DNA of 64,000 nucleotides from Ancrocorticia sp047602305 (GCA_047602305.1 JASGHO010000001.1:3224001-3288000), one strand, 5' to 3'; positions 42,843 through 53,566 are shown, numbered from the stretch's first letter. The notes: generated from the sequence alone by a model not told the origin. Numbers and translations are program-made.

Positions 42843-44956
42843 GCCGCAAGAACCGCATCGAATTCGAGTCCGCGGATCTCCCCAATCCCGCGAGCGGACA
42901 CCCACTGCTTGAAGTGAAGGATCTCAACGTCACGTTCCCATCCGAGGATGGCCGTGTACACGCGGTGCGAGGAGTGAACTTCACTCTCAACCGTGGTGAG
43001 ATCCTCGGTTTGGTTGGCGAATCAGGTTCCGGAAAGTCCGTTACTTCCATGTCCATCATGGGATTGCTGGATAAGTCCGCGTCGGTCGAGGGCTCCGTCA
43101 AGCTGTACGGCACGGAGCTCGTCGGGCGTTCTGACGCCTACATGTCACATATTCGCGGTGGCCAGATCGGCATGGTGTTCCAGGATCCGCTCTCCTCTCT
43201 CACACCTGTGTACACCATCGGTGAACAGATTATCGAGGCTCTTGAAGTACACCAGAACATGAGGCCTGCCGAGGCTTCGGCGCGTGCGCTCGAACTGCTG
43301 AAGATCGTTGGAATTCCCAACGCCGATATTCGCATCAAGAATTTCCCGCACGAGTTCTCAGGTGGTATGCGCCAGCGTGTCATGATCGCGATGGCAATTG
43401 CCAACAACCCGGATCTCATTATTGCGGATGAGCCGACTACGGCGCTCGATGTCACAATCCAGGCACAGATCCTTGACGTGCTGCGTACCGCGCAGAAAGA
43501 GACGGACGCCGGAGTCGTCATGATTACCCATGATCTGGGTGTCATCGCCGGTATCGCAGATCGCGTCGCGGTAATGTATGCGGGGCGTGTTGTTGAGCAG
43601 GGCGACGTCAGTGATATCTTCTACCACACAGCGATGCCGTACACCATTGGCCTTCTGGGATCGCTTCCACGCTTGGATGAACGCAAGGAAACGGCTCTGG
43701 CTTCGGTGGAAGGAAACCCACCTTCCATGCTGGTCGAGCCTAGAGGTTGTCCTTTTGCGGCACGTTGCCCGATTGTCAAGGATGCGTGCCTGAATGGAGA
43801 GCCGACTCTGGTGCCGACGGCCGACTCAAATCATTACGCCGCATGTATCCGGGCCAAGGAGATTCGCCAGGGTAACCTTCATTTCTCAGACATCTATCCG
43901 GCTCCGAAAACCATTGCGCTGCCATTCCCCGGAGTTGACCGTTCTAATCGCAAGGAAGTCCTGCGCCTCAGTGGTGTCAAGAAATCCTTCCCGCTTATGA
44001 AGGGTGCGGTTTTCAAGCGCCAGGTGGGCTGGGTTCACGCTGTGGATGGCATTTCATTGGACATCCGTGAGGGCGAGACCCTTGGTTTGGTTGGCGAGTC
44101 CGGCTGCGGCAAGACCACAGCTCTCATGCAGGTACTGGATCTGATTCCTCCGCAGGAGGGCACCGTTGTTGTCATGGGTGAATCCGTGGCAGATATGTCA
44201 AAGAAGGACCGGCGCCGAGTTCGCGGCGAGATGCAGATTGTCTTCCAGGATCCGATGGCTTCTTTGGACCCGCGCATGCCGATCTTTGACATCATCGCGG
44301 AGCCACTCAAGCATAATGAATGGCCGAAGCAGGATATCCCTCGTCGTGTCGAGGAACTCATGGCCCTTGTTGGCTTGGAGCCAGCGCACGCCAACCGATA
44401 CCCTCGTCACTTCTCAGGAGGACAGAAACAGCGCGTGGGAATTGCACGTGCTCTGGCGTTGGAACCCAAGCTGTTGATCTTGGACGAGCCGGTCGCGGCA
44501 CTCGACGTGTCGATCCAGGCGGGAGTCATCAACCTGCTTGATGAGCTGCGCTCCACCCTTAAGCTCTCCTACCTGTTCGTGGCACACGATCTTTCAGTTG
44601 TCCGGCATATCGCTGACCGTGTGGCCGTCATGTACCTCGGTAAGATCGTGGAGAGTGGTGATGTGGACTCGGTGTTCGAAGCTCCAAGGCACCCCTACAC
44701 GCAAGCGTTGCTCTCCGCGATCCCGATTCCGGATCCGGAAAAGGAACGCACCAGGCACCGTGTAGTACTCAAGGGAGACCTTCCTTCGCCTGCGAATCCC
44801 CCGAAGGGCTGCCGCTTCGTCACCCGCTGCCCCGTGTATGAGGGATTGAATGCGGAGGAGAAGAAACGCTGCGAGGGGAGTCATCCGGATCTCGTAAGCG
44901 AAGCGATGGATCACGACGTGGCCTGTTACTATCCGCGAGCACTGCAGATTATCTAG
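42839..44956 (+). CDS. oligopeptide ABC transporter ATPase, fused OppD-OppF
   Basis: A 705-residue protein with two ATP-binding modules. Module 1: Walker A LVGESGSGKSVTSMSIMGLL, signature FSGGMRQRVMIAMAIA, Walker B LIIADEPTTALDVT, and the Cys-rich OppD tail around GCPFAARCPIVKDAC. Module 2: Walker A LVGESGCGKTTALMQVLDLI, signature FSGGQKQRVGIARALA, Walker B LLILDEPVAALDVS, and tail GCRFVTRCPVYEG. In many bacteria OppD and OppF are separate; here one chain holds both, joined around residues 350-380. The Cys-rich tails may hold an iron-sulfur cluster, as seen in some dipeptide transporters. Confidence 0.92.
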   Translation: MSRKNRIEFESADLPNPASGHPLLEVKDLNVTFPSEDGRVHAVRGVNFTLNRGEILGLVGESGSGKSVTSMSIMGLLDKSASVEGSVKLYGTELVGRSDAYMSHIRGGQIGMVFQDPLSSLTPVYTIGEQIIEALEVHQNMRPAEASARALELLKIVGIPNADIRIKNFPHEFSGGMRQRVMIAMAIANNPDLIIADEPTTALDVTIQAQILDVLRTAQKETDAGVVMITHDLGVIAGIADRVAVMYAGRVVEQGDVSDIFYHTAMPYTIGLLGSLPRLDERKETALASVEGNPPSMLVEPRGCPFAARCPIVKDACLNGEPTLVPTADSNHYAACIRAKEIRQGNLHFSDIYPAPKTIALPFPGVDRSNRKEVLRLSGVKKSFPLMKGAVFKRQVGWVHAVDGISLDIREGETLGLVGESGCGKTTALMQVLDLIPPQEGTVVVMGESVADMSKKDRRRVRGEMQIVFQDPMASLDPRMPIFDIIAEPLKHNEWPKQDIPRRVEELMALVGLEPAHANRYPRHFSGGQKQRVGIARALALEPKLLILDEPVAALDVSIQAGVINLLDELRSTLKLSYLFVAHDLSVVRHIADRVAVMYLGKIVESGDVDSVFEAPRHPYTQALLSAIPIPDPEKERTRHRVVLKGDLPSPANPPKGCRFVTRCPVYEGLNAEEKKRCEGSHPDLVSEAMDHDVACYYPRALQII

Positions 44957-45114
44957 AGCTGATCATCAGACAACCGAATTCTTGGCCTTCAACGGAACTA
45001 TCAGGACTAATGGCGGCCGCGTGACCTTGTTACACATATGTAGGATGGGTCACAACACCACAGAACAATCCCATTAGCCATCCGGGCATGGGTGAACACG
45101 GAGGGAACGCATAT
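44957..45114 (+). promoter_or_regulatory. spacer with a small hairpin before oppA
   Basis: About 158 nt between oppDF and oppA. It contains a dyad GTGACC (45021-45026) with GGTCAC (45048-45053) and ends with the strong ribosome site GGAGGG for oppA. The gap could hold a separate promoter, allowing more binding protein than permease to be made. Confidence 0.45.
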
Positions 45115-46815
45115 ATGCGAACAACCAAGCATATTCGTAGGGCTGGCATGGCATTGATGGCCGTTGCCGCTCTCGCCCTGAGCGGGTGCTCAAACAGCGG
45201 CGACAGCAACTCGGACGGTGGGTCCTCCTCGTCCACCTCGCAGGAGCTCCCCGGCTCGGACTACACCAAGGCGGAGCGCGATAGCGTTCAGGACGGTGGT
45301 ACTCTCCGTCTCGCCATCACTGCCCTTCCGACTAGCTGGAACGGCGACAGTGCACTTGGTAATAATTATGATCTGAACTCCTTGATGGCTCCGTACATCC
45401 GTCCCCTTAACTGGATCTACGGTGAGGATGCCTCTTTCGAGCCGAACCCGGCATACGTCACGGATTACACCATGTCCGATGATGGCTTGGATCTGACGAT
45501 CAACCTCAACGAGAAGGCCGTGTGGAACGACGGCACCCCGATCACGGTTGACGACTACATCGCCACCTGGAAGGCCAGCAGTGGCACCCAGGAAGGCTAT
45601 GAGGCTGCGTCCACCGATGGCTGGACCCAGATTTCGAAGATCGAGAAGGGCGATTCCGAGTTCCAGGTGAAGGTTACCTTCTCCGAGGCATACCCGGATT
45701 GGTCCGCTAACTTCTCCACCGTCTCTCCCGCAGCTGGTCTTGCGGATGCCAAGACCTTCAATGAAGGTTGGGGCGACGGAATGGAGGTCGTCAAGTGGTT
45801 CACCGGTCCGTTCAAGGTGACTGATATTGACAAGTCCGCCAAGCTCATCACCATGGAGAAGAACCCGAACTGGTGGGGCGAGGAGCCCAAGCTGGACAAG
45901 GTGACCTTCAAGGCGCTCGAAGCTGCAGCTATGGCTCAGGCTTTTGCCAACAACGAGCTTGATGTTGTCGACATGATTATCGATGCCGACACCTACCAGC
46001 TGGTGCAGAAGCGCACTGATGCGAAGCTCTACATGTCCACCTCCGTGCAGTGGCGTCACTTCACCTTCAACTCTCGCGCCGGTGCGCTGGAGGACAAGGC
46101 TCTGCGCCAGGCGATCCAGAAGGGTATCAATACCGCTGACATCACGGCTTCCGATCTCGCGGGCCTTCCGACGGCCGAGATGGATATGCACCTTGGTAAC
46201 CACTTCTTCATGCCTAACCAGGAAGGTTACGTGGACAACGCTCTTGACTTCGATCCGGAGGGTGCAAAGAAGGACATCGAGGGCCTCGGCTACGAGCTGA
46301 ACGAGACTTCCGGCTATTACGAGAAGGATGGCAAGGAGCTTGCCTTCAAGTTCCTTCGTCTACCTGACACCCCGACCTCTGCTAATGAGGGTGCAATGCT
46401 GCAGAACCAGATGAAGGATATCGGCGTGAAGATCACGTTCGATGACACCACTTCTGAGGACTTCTTCACCCGTATCACCGCCGGTGAGTTTGAGATTGTT
46501 GCCTTCTCCTGGCAGGGTACCGCGTACCCGATGGCGAATGTTGGTCAGATCTACGGCGCCCCGGGCAGCAATTCTAATTTCTCGGGCCTTTCCGATCCGA
46601 AGATTGATGAATACGTCAAGAAGATTGCCACGGAGACGGACCGCGAGGAGCGCGTCAAGCTGACCAACGAAGTGGATAAGGTCATCTGGGACAACGTGAT
46701 GACCCTCCCGCTCTACTACCGCGCGAACATCACCTCTGTTCCGGCGAACCTTGTGAACTATGGCGCCACCGCGTTCGAGTCGTTCCCGGCTGAGAACATC
46801 GGTTTCGCCAAGTAG
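45115..46815 (+). CDS. oppA: oligopeptide-binding lipoprotein (solute-binding family 5)
   Basis: A 566-residue extracellular binding protein. The signal peptide has the lipobox ALSGC at about residue 24, then a Ser/Asp-rich linker. The family 5 fold is seen in GGTLRLAITALPTSWNGDSA, LNEKAVWNDGTPITVDDYI and WGEEPKLDKVTFKAL. It delivers peptides or related solutes to OppBCDF. Length is typical. The ATG at 45115 with GGAGGG upstream starts the signal peptide; an earlier in-frame ATG (45088) is unlikely. A strong terminator follows. Confidence 0.92.
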   Translation: MRTTKHIRRAGMALMAVAALALSGCSNSGDSNSDGGSSSSTSQELPGSDYTKAERDSVQDGGTLRLAITALPTSWNGDSALGNNYDLNSLMAPYIRPLNWIYGEDASFEPNPAYVTDYTMSDDGLDLTINLNEKAVWNDGTPITVDDYIATWKASSGTQEGYEAASTDGWTQISKIEKGDSEFQVKVTFSEAYPDWSANFSTVSPAAGLADAKTFNEGWGDGMEVVKWFTGPFKVTDIDKSAKLITMEKNPNWWGEEPKLDKVTFKALEAAAMAQAFANNELDVVDMIIDADTYQLVQKRTDAKLYMSTSVQWRHFTFNSRAGALEDKALRQAIQKGINTADITASDLAGLPTAEMDMHLGNHFFMPNQEGYVDNALDFDPEGAKKDIEGLGYELNETSGYYEKDGKELAFKFLRLPDTPTSANEGAMLQNQMKDIGVKITFDDTTSEDFFTRITAGEFEIVAFSWQGTAYPMANVGQIYGAPGSNSNFSGLSDPKIDEYVKKIATETDREERVKLTNEVDKVIWDNVMTLPLYYRANITSVPANLVNYGATAFESFPAENIGFAK

Positions 46816-46859
46816 TTCGGTCTTTCGTCGCCATGAGCGACTACTGACTACCTAATGTT

Positions 46860-46910
46860 CAAAGGAGGGGTGAGCCTCCGGCTTTCGAGCCGAGGTTCAC
46901 CCCTCCTTTG
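46860..46910. terminator. long terminator hairpin after oppA
   Basis: Arms 46860-46873 and 46897-46910 pair (CAAAGGAGGGGTGA), with a further inner stem CGGCT-TTCG-AGCCG. The outer pairs give A- and T-rich ends in both directions, so it can end the leftward PH-like gene as well. Confidence 0.85.
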
Positions 46911-46923
46911 TATATCTAAGGTT

Positions 46924-47520
46924 CTAGAGTGCCATGAGCATTGCGGCGAGAACCGCTAGAACAGAGAGCGCTCCCAAAGGAATGAGATGCACGGTCATAA
47001 CGGTGGCACCTTGAGTTGGTGCAGTGGCCTTTTCGGCACGCAACTCCGCCGCACGCATCTCGATGATGGTTGCAGCTCTGTCGGCCGTCACTTTGAGGTT
47101 CTCTGTTCCGGAATGCTCATCCCACACCACAGCCTGCTCTACATGCGGTTTCGCGAAGGAGTCACTCATGCCTGCGCGCCCGGGGATCGCCCACACATGG
47201 ATGGGCTTGTGCTCCCGCGGCGTTACCTGTAACCCCCATTTGCCGGAGGCTGATTCCACGGCTTCCCATGGGACTTCGAAAGTGCGTGACGGATTGATGA
47301 TCGTGACGCCGTCGTCGTTCAAAATGACTCGTGGATTCCAGTAACACAACCAACCAACGAGGGCGAGAACAGTAGATACCAGAGCGGTGGCGGCAAACGC
47401 GCGAACGCCGTATCCGAAGCTGGAGATAACCGCGACACCAGCCAGCGCCCACAGAAGGTATGCGTAGAGGCGAGTTGCGGGGCCGCGAAGAATGTAGGTG
47501 GCAGTGTTCATGACTTCCAT
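46924..47520 (-). CDS. membrane protein with bacterial PH-like domain
   Basis: A 198-residue protein with two adjacent membrane segments (LYAYLLWALAGVAVISSFGYG and AFAATALVSTVLALVGWLCYW), then a soluble part that begins PRVILNDDGVTIINPSRTFEV, the pattern of actinobacterial PH-like proteins, and a C-terminal hydrophobic segment (LIPLGALSVLAVLAAMLM). It lies 17 nt after the ArsR-type regulator gene and is probably co-transcribed. The start (47520) has GGGTAG upstream; the ATG three codons later is also possible. Function unknown; family assignment is by pattern only. Confidence 0.65.
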   Translation of the reverse strand: MEVMNTATYILRGPATRLYAYLLWALAGVAVISSFGYGVRAFAATALVSTVLALVGWLCYWNPRVILNDDGVTIINPSRTFEVPWEAVESASGKWGLQVTPREHKPIHVWAIPGRAGMSDSFAKPHVEQAVVWDEHSGTENLKVTADRAATIIEMRAAELRAEKATAPTQGATVMTVHLIPLGALSVLAVLAAMLMAL

Positions 47521-47537
47521 TCTCGCACTACCCAACT

Positions 47538-48104
47538 TCAATCCCGATCAGCCACCGCGCCGAGAATCCAGAAGGCTTGGTACGTGAAAGTTGGGTCGTT
47601 GCGCGTGCCTGTCTCGTTGTTCGTGGCGGTCTGCTCGTTGGTGTGGGCTTCCTCGTACTCGTCCATCAGGTTTCGGATCTTCTGATGCAGCTCCTTGGCC
47701 TGCTCAGGGGTGAGGCTCAGCTCGGCTTTACTGAAGGCGGCGGGCCAGGGTCTGGCGTCATCGAAGCCGGGTGGAGGTGTTCCGAGCGTTCTGGCTACTG
47801 ATTCAAGGAGATTCTGCATCATTGCGGACCCAAGCTGATCACTCGGTTGCATGGTTAAGGCAGGAGTTCTGCTTGTAGCAGCCCAGGGCCGTTCGCGTCC
47901 GTCATCAGACTGAAGGGGCGTGACGAGCCCCGATTTTGCGAGGTGGCGCAGGTGATAGCTGGCCGCTGAGGGGGTGATTCCGGCGAGTTTCGCCGCTTGG
48001 GTGGCAGTAATGGAGCGCCCTGAGGAGAGCTCCTCAATGATCATCCAACGTGCCGGATGTGCCATGGCTCGAAGCAGTTCAGGCTGGCTCACTTCAGTAC
48101 TCAT
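47538..48104 (-). CDS. ArsR-type winged-helix transcriptional regulator
   Basis: A 188-residue regulator. Residues 1-75 form an ArsR-like winged helix-turn-helix (LLRAMAHPARWMIIEELSSG, ITATQAAKLAGITPSAASYH, LRHLAKSGLV); the C-terminal half is a helical domain with a charged, Asn/Thr-rich tail. No metal-binding Cys pair is seen, so it is not a metal sensor of the classical type. It is divergent from an MFS exporter and probably represses it through the dyad at 48152-48177. The ATG lies 6 nt after a -10 box TAGACT (complement of 48111-48116), so likely leaderless. Confidence 0.82.
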   Translation of the reverse strand: MSTEVSQPELLRAMAHPARWMIIEELSSGRSITATQAAKLAGITPSAASYHLRHLAKSGLVTPLQSDDGRERPWAATSRTPALTMQPSDQLGSAMMQNLLESVARTLGTPPPGFDDARPWPAAFSKAELSLTPEQAKELHQKIRNLMDEYEEAHTNEQTATNNETGTRNDPTFTYQAFWILGAVADRD

Positions 48105-48151
48105 GGGATGAGTCTAGTTTGACCACAGGAAATGTGAAGCATACTCTTCAT

Positions 48152-48177
48152 AGTTATGAAGGAAATCCTTCATAACT
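48152..48177. promoter_or_regulatory. perfect 12-bp inverted repeat between regulator and MFS genes
   Basis: AGTTATGAAGGA (48152-48163) and TCCTTCATAACT (48166-48177) are perfectly complementary with a 2-nt spacer. A partly matching half-site (ACTCTTCATA) lies just left. It sits in the shared control region and is the obvious binding site for the divergent regulator. Confidence 0.75.
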
Positions 48178-48206
48178 GGGTCGGTGAAATCGGAGGGTCG
48201 TGAACC

Positions 48207-49463
48207 ATGGCTGAACCCGTACCTCTGGGAAAAAACAGACAGTTCCAGCTCCTGTGGATTGGTTCCGCCGCGTCCTCACTCGGATCGGAACTGACGCGAG
48301 TAGCCGTACCACTGTTGTTGATCGCGAGCACTGGCAACGCAGCTCTCGCTGGCATGGTGACATCGTTGCTTGTTGCGTCGATGATAATCGTGCAGATTCC
48401 TGCGGGAGTGTGGGTAGATCAATGGGATAGGCGAAAGATCCTCCAGATTTGCCAGTTCTTGCAACTGGTGAATTCCGCGGTGCTCACCGCTGTGCTCTTG
48501 ATTTCAGGGGTGCACGTTGCAAGCTTTGTGGTGTTCGCCGTCATTGACGGAGCATGCCAGGCATTTCTCCATCCAGCCCGAGATGTTGCTATCAGGGGAG
48601 TGGTGCCAGGGGTCCAATTGAGAACGGCATACTCTCGGGAAGAAGCGCGGCAACACGGAGCAAGGCTCCTTGGCCCTGCGCTGGGTGGAGCTCTCTATAC
48701 CTTGAACGTGTTCCTACCTTTCATCTTCGACACAGTTAGCTTCTTCGTTGCATGGCTATGCACCGTAGGTGCACGAGTTCCCCGCCGACCGATCACCCCA
48801 ACCAATACCGAAGCGGAGGTGCGGGAAGATGAGCCGCGGGGAATGGTCTCCTCTGCTCACGCGGCCTTCATCTGGTTGGTGCGAAAGAAAGGCCTGCGTG
48901 AAGTCATCCTCGTCATCATGGGCATGAACCTTCTCGGAGGGATGTCCTACATTCCGATGATTGCCCACCTTGGCTCCCTCGGAAGCGATGCCTCCACAAC
49001 CGGTTTTGTGCTGAGCGCTATCGGTGTCGGAGGCCTCATTGGGGCGTTGGCTTCGGGGCGATTGACGAGCCGCATACCTCCGGGAATGCTCGCGATCTCC
49101 GTTCCGGCGGTATTCGGTGTTTGCCTACTTCTGGCTTCGCTTCCGCTACCACCGATGGTGGTTGCCGTGCCTCTCGTCGTCTTCTCCGTAACGACCCCTG
49201 CCCTCAATATTGCGAGTCAAGCGGTCACCGCCGAAATGGTGCCTCATGACATGCTCGGACGAGTGGGCGGGTTGATCACCGTTGTTGCCAGAGGACTTGC
49301 GCCAATTGGGCCCCTCGTCGGTGGGATCCTCACTGACCAGATCGGTGGAGGGCCAACATTGGCCATCGCGGGAGCGGGTCTCGTGCTTCTCGCCTTTGTG
49401 GCCCTATCCAGCAGGGCGTTGCGGGAGTTTCGGGGCGGAGAAGAGCAAGAGCCGCCTTTGTAG
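48207..49463 (+). CDS. MFS transporter, probable drug exporter
   Basis: A 418-residue major facilitator of the MefA/macrolide-efflux-like group: LWIGSAASSLGSELTRVAVP at the start, and loop 2-3 as VWVDQWDRRKI. About twelve membrane segments. It is divergent from the ArsR-type regulator, the common layout of inducible efflux systems. GGAGGG precedes the ATG. Substrate unknown. Confidence 0.85.
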   Translation: MAEPVPLGKNRQFQLLWIGSAASSLGSELTRVAVPLLLIASTGNAALAGMVTSLLVASMIIVQIPAGVWVDQWDRRKILQICQFLQLVNSAVLTAVLLISGVHVASFVVFAVIDGACQAFLHPARDVAIRGVVPGVQLRTAYSREEARQHGARLLGPALGGALYTLNVFLPFIFDTVSFFVAWLCTVGARVPRRPITPTNTEAEVREDEPRGMVSSAHAAFIWLVRKKGLREVILVIMGMNLLGGMSYIPMIAHLGSLGSDASTTGFVLSAIGVGGLIGALASGRLTSRIPPGMLAISVPAVFGVCLLLASLPLPPMVVAVPLVVFSVTTPALNIASQAVTAEMVPHDMLGRVGGLITVVARGLAPIGPLVGGILTDQIGGGPTLAIAGAGLVLLAFVALSSRALREFRGGEEQEPPL

Positions 49464-49494
49464 TGCTCGCGGGCTGACGGGGTGCACCGCGAAA

Positions 49495-50760
49495 CTACTG
49501 AGCGCCGGACTCCCACAGTGCGGCGATCGGCACGGCGATGTTCTTCGGGCCAAATGCTAGAGTCTCGGTTCCTGTGTACAGGACGACGCCAACCACGAGA
49601 TCGTCGCCCAGCCGCGTGGCTAGATGATTGATGCCACGGAAGTCGTCGGGGCGGACTGTGGATGAAGCCTTGACGTCGAAGGCGACGACCCTTCCTCGTC
49701 GGTCCTCCAGAACGATGTCTACCTTCACCTTGTCCTTGGTTCGATAGTGGAACATCTCGGCACGTGTCTGCGACCACGTGAGCTGACGAGCTAGTTCCAT
49801 CGAGACAAAGCTTTCGAGAATGCCGCCAAAAGGAGAATCCGGCCTGGCAAGACCACGTATATCCTGCCCCAAGAGGTTCGCCGCGATTCCGGAATCAACG
49901 AAACATACCTTGGGGGTGGATATCGCCCGAGAACTCAGGTTGCGCGACCAGGCAGGAACACGCTTGATGAGGAAGACTTCCTCCAAGAGGCCGAGGTAGC
50001 GATCAATTGTTGGTCTCGTTAACCCCAGATCGCCGGTTAGGGAACCTGGTACCAGCAGCCCGCCGGCCCGCGCCGCCAGAAGGCGAACAAGGGTCCGCAT
50101 CTGAGGGCCACGTTCAATCTCCGACAGCTGGATGACGTCCCGGTTGATGATGTCCGATACGTAGTTGTCGAAGAACGCCTCACGGCGGCGGCCCTGCCTT
50201 GCGACAGCTTCGGGAAACCCGCCTCGTATGACCCGATCAATATATCCATGCCGGTCCTCGGTGCTGCGATGCCGAAATTCGGGCCCAAACTCAAAAATGG
50301 CATCAATGAATCCGTCACCGCTCCCGTCAATTTCTCCCTGCGAAAGAGGCCAGAGTTCTATCGTCTCCACCCTTCCAGGTAGAAGGTCTGGGACTCCTCG
50401 CATTCCCAGTAGGCGAGCAGAGCCCGTCAACAAGAACTGCCCGGGGTGCTGGTCCTCGTCTACGACGCTCTTGATCGCGAGAAGTAGCTCCGGAACGCGC
50501 TGAATCTCGTCAATAACGAGCATTCCTGACTCCCGCACGAAGGTTTCTGGATCGAACTCGGCCGCTTGCCTAACAGTTGCCTGGTCCAGATTGCGCAGGA
50601 TAGCGTCCTGACCTGATGTCACTTGACGAACCAAAGTACTCTTCCCGCACTGGCGCGCTCCGACAATCAGCACAACACGCGTGTCTTCCAAAGCCTCTTC
50701 TATCGCATTCTGAGTGTGGCGTGGGAGAAACCTTCCTAGGGGAGTTTGTGTTGCATTCAT
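49495..50760 (-). CDS. AAA-14/DUF4143 family ATPase
   Basis: A 421-residue protein with an N-terminal P-loop ATPase (Walker A VGARQCGKSTLVRQV, Walker B GMLVIDEIQRVPELL, sensor region LLTGSARLLGMRG) and a C-terminal DUF4143 domain with nuclease-like look (YRTKDKVKVDIVLEDRRGRVVAFDVKA). Such stand-alone ATPases are common but their role is poorly known. The start codon is ATG at 50760. Upstream lies a set of three 22-bp repeats. Nothing links it functionally to its neighbours. Confidence 0.85.
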   Translation of the reverse strand: MNATQTPLGRFLPRHTQNAIEEALEDTRVVLIVGARQCGKSTLVRQVTSGQDAILRNLDQATVRQAAEFDPETFVRESGMLVIDEIQRVPELLLAIKSVVDEDQHPGQFLLTGSARLLGMRGVPDLLPGRVETIELWPLSQGEIDGSGDGFIDAIFEFGPEFRHRSTEDRHGYIDRVIRGGFPEAVARQGRRREAFFDNYVSDIINRDVIQLSEIERGPQMRTLVRLLAARAGGLLVPGSLTGDLGLTRPTIDRYLGLLEEVFLIKRVPAWSRNLSSRAISTPKVCFVDSGIAANLLGQDIRGLARPDSPFGGILESFVSMELARQLTWSQTRAEMFHYRTKDKVKVDIVLEDRRGRVVAFDVKASSTVRPDDFRGINHLATRLGDDLVVGVVLYTGTETLAFGPKNIAVPIAALWESGAQ

Positions 50761-50784
50761 AAGGAAATTATCGCATCAATATTC

Positions 50785-50843
50785 GTTTGGTCGCTAGGTT
50801 GCCTTTCGTTTGGTCGCTAGGATGCTTTTCGTTTGGTCGCTGT
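50785..50843. repeat. three 22-23-bp tandem repeats upstream of the ATPase gene
   Basis: TTCGTTTGGTCGCTAGG occurs twice with different next bases and a third time as TTCGTTTGGTCGCTGTTGG, with a 23-bp period. They lie 25-83 bp upstream of the leftward ATPase start, i.e. in its promoter or 5' leader. Confidence 0.8.
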
Positions 50844-50908
50844 TGGCCCGAGTCCATTCACTTGCGAACACCAAGCTCCTGACAACAAAATCCACAACGG
50901 AACTCAAA

Positions 50909-50976
50909 CCTAAATGGGCACCACAGCGATCTGTATGCCTTATACGGCACGGAGAACGCTGTGGTGCCCACTTAGG
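50909..50976. repeat. 68-bp palindromic repeat, copy 2
   Basis: The element begins CCTAAATGGGCACCACAGCG and ends CGCTGTGGTGCCCACTTAGG. Arms 50909-50942 and 50943-50976 match at 28 of 34 positions. It has the same length, end words (CCTA, TTAGG) and centre (TACGGCAC) as the copy at 19050-19117. No target-site duplication or open frame is seen. Confidence 0.9.
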
Positions 50977-51254
50977 AACGGGAAGCCCGTGCATTCTCCT
51001 CGATACGACGAACCTGGCCAGCGCTATACACGTAATCGGGATTCGTCGTCATCCAAGATGACGCGAGCGAGGCAATGCGCCACCATCTGGCCGCGCAATT
51101 GTCGCATCTCACGCTCTCCGGAGGTTCTCCGCGGCCCGCCACGCGCGTAAACTTGCCACTTGCGGCGCATGAGCGCCCGTGCAAAGGAGCGCCTCAGGAC
51201 AGTTTGCGCTTAGATTGCGCTTGCGTGGGGTGCCAGACCCCTAGGAATTCATCT
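50977..51254 (+). other. leader region of typA
   Basis: No gene is supported. The stretch holds the likely typA promoter and ends with AGGAATT before the GTG start. An in-frame extension of typA runs 60 codons into it, but this part does not resemble the family. Confidence 0.45.
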
Positions 51255-53162
<1,908 letters not shown>

Positions 53163-53172
53163 ACTTCTGGCC

Positions 53173-53529
53173 ATGCGAGCACTTCACGTCCTTATCGGTG
53201 TAGTTGTGGGACTCCTTGTGGGAGTCCTCGGCTGCGTCGTCTACCCAGGGCCGGTTGACCTGCCCTGGGTGGGACTGGTGCTCGCCGCAGCCATCGTGGG
53301 ATCGGGCGCTTGGTTCCTTCTTGAACTGGGCAAGAACAGCGTGTGGCTCGGCTACGCGCTGGCCGTGACCATCGTGACTTTCTATCTACTCTCGTCACCT
53401 CCGCACAACGACACCGTGATGTCCGTATATATGTGGGCTTCCCAAGCCTGGCTCATCGCGGCGCCGTTGTGCACGCTCGTGCCCGCAGCTTTCGTGCGGG
53501 CACGCCCGGGGCGCGGGGCGCGCAAGTAG
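53173..53529 (+). CDS. small four-span membrane protein
   Basis: A 118-residue hydrophobic protein with four predicted membrane segments (LHVLIGVVVGLLVGVLGCVVY; LPWVGLVLAAAIVGSGAWFLL; VWLGYALAVTIVTFYLL; SQAWLIAAPLCTLVPAAFV) and a short basic tail. It starts 10 nt after typA and is probably in the same transcript, followed by a hairpin. Similar small membrane proteins accompany typA in other actinobacteria. Function unknown. The longer open frame starting inside typA is not used. Confidence 0.75.
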   Translation: MRALHVLIGVVVGLLVGVLGCVVYPGPVDLPWVGLVLAAAIVGSGAWFLLELGKNSVWLGYALAVTIVTFYLLSSPPHNDTVMSVYMWASQAWLIAAPLCTLVPAAFVRARPGRGARK

Positions 53530-53566
53530 ACGGGTGCCACCGTTCTGCTTCCTCACGAAAACGTTT

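Noticed and set aside
42839..44956. Sequencing artefact joining separate oppD and oppF
   Set aside because: The frame is continuous through a linker of normal composition, and both modules are complete with no sign of a lost stop or start.
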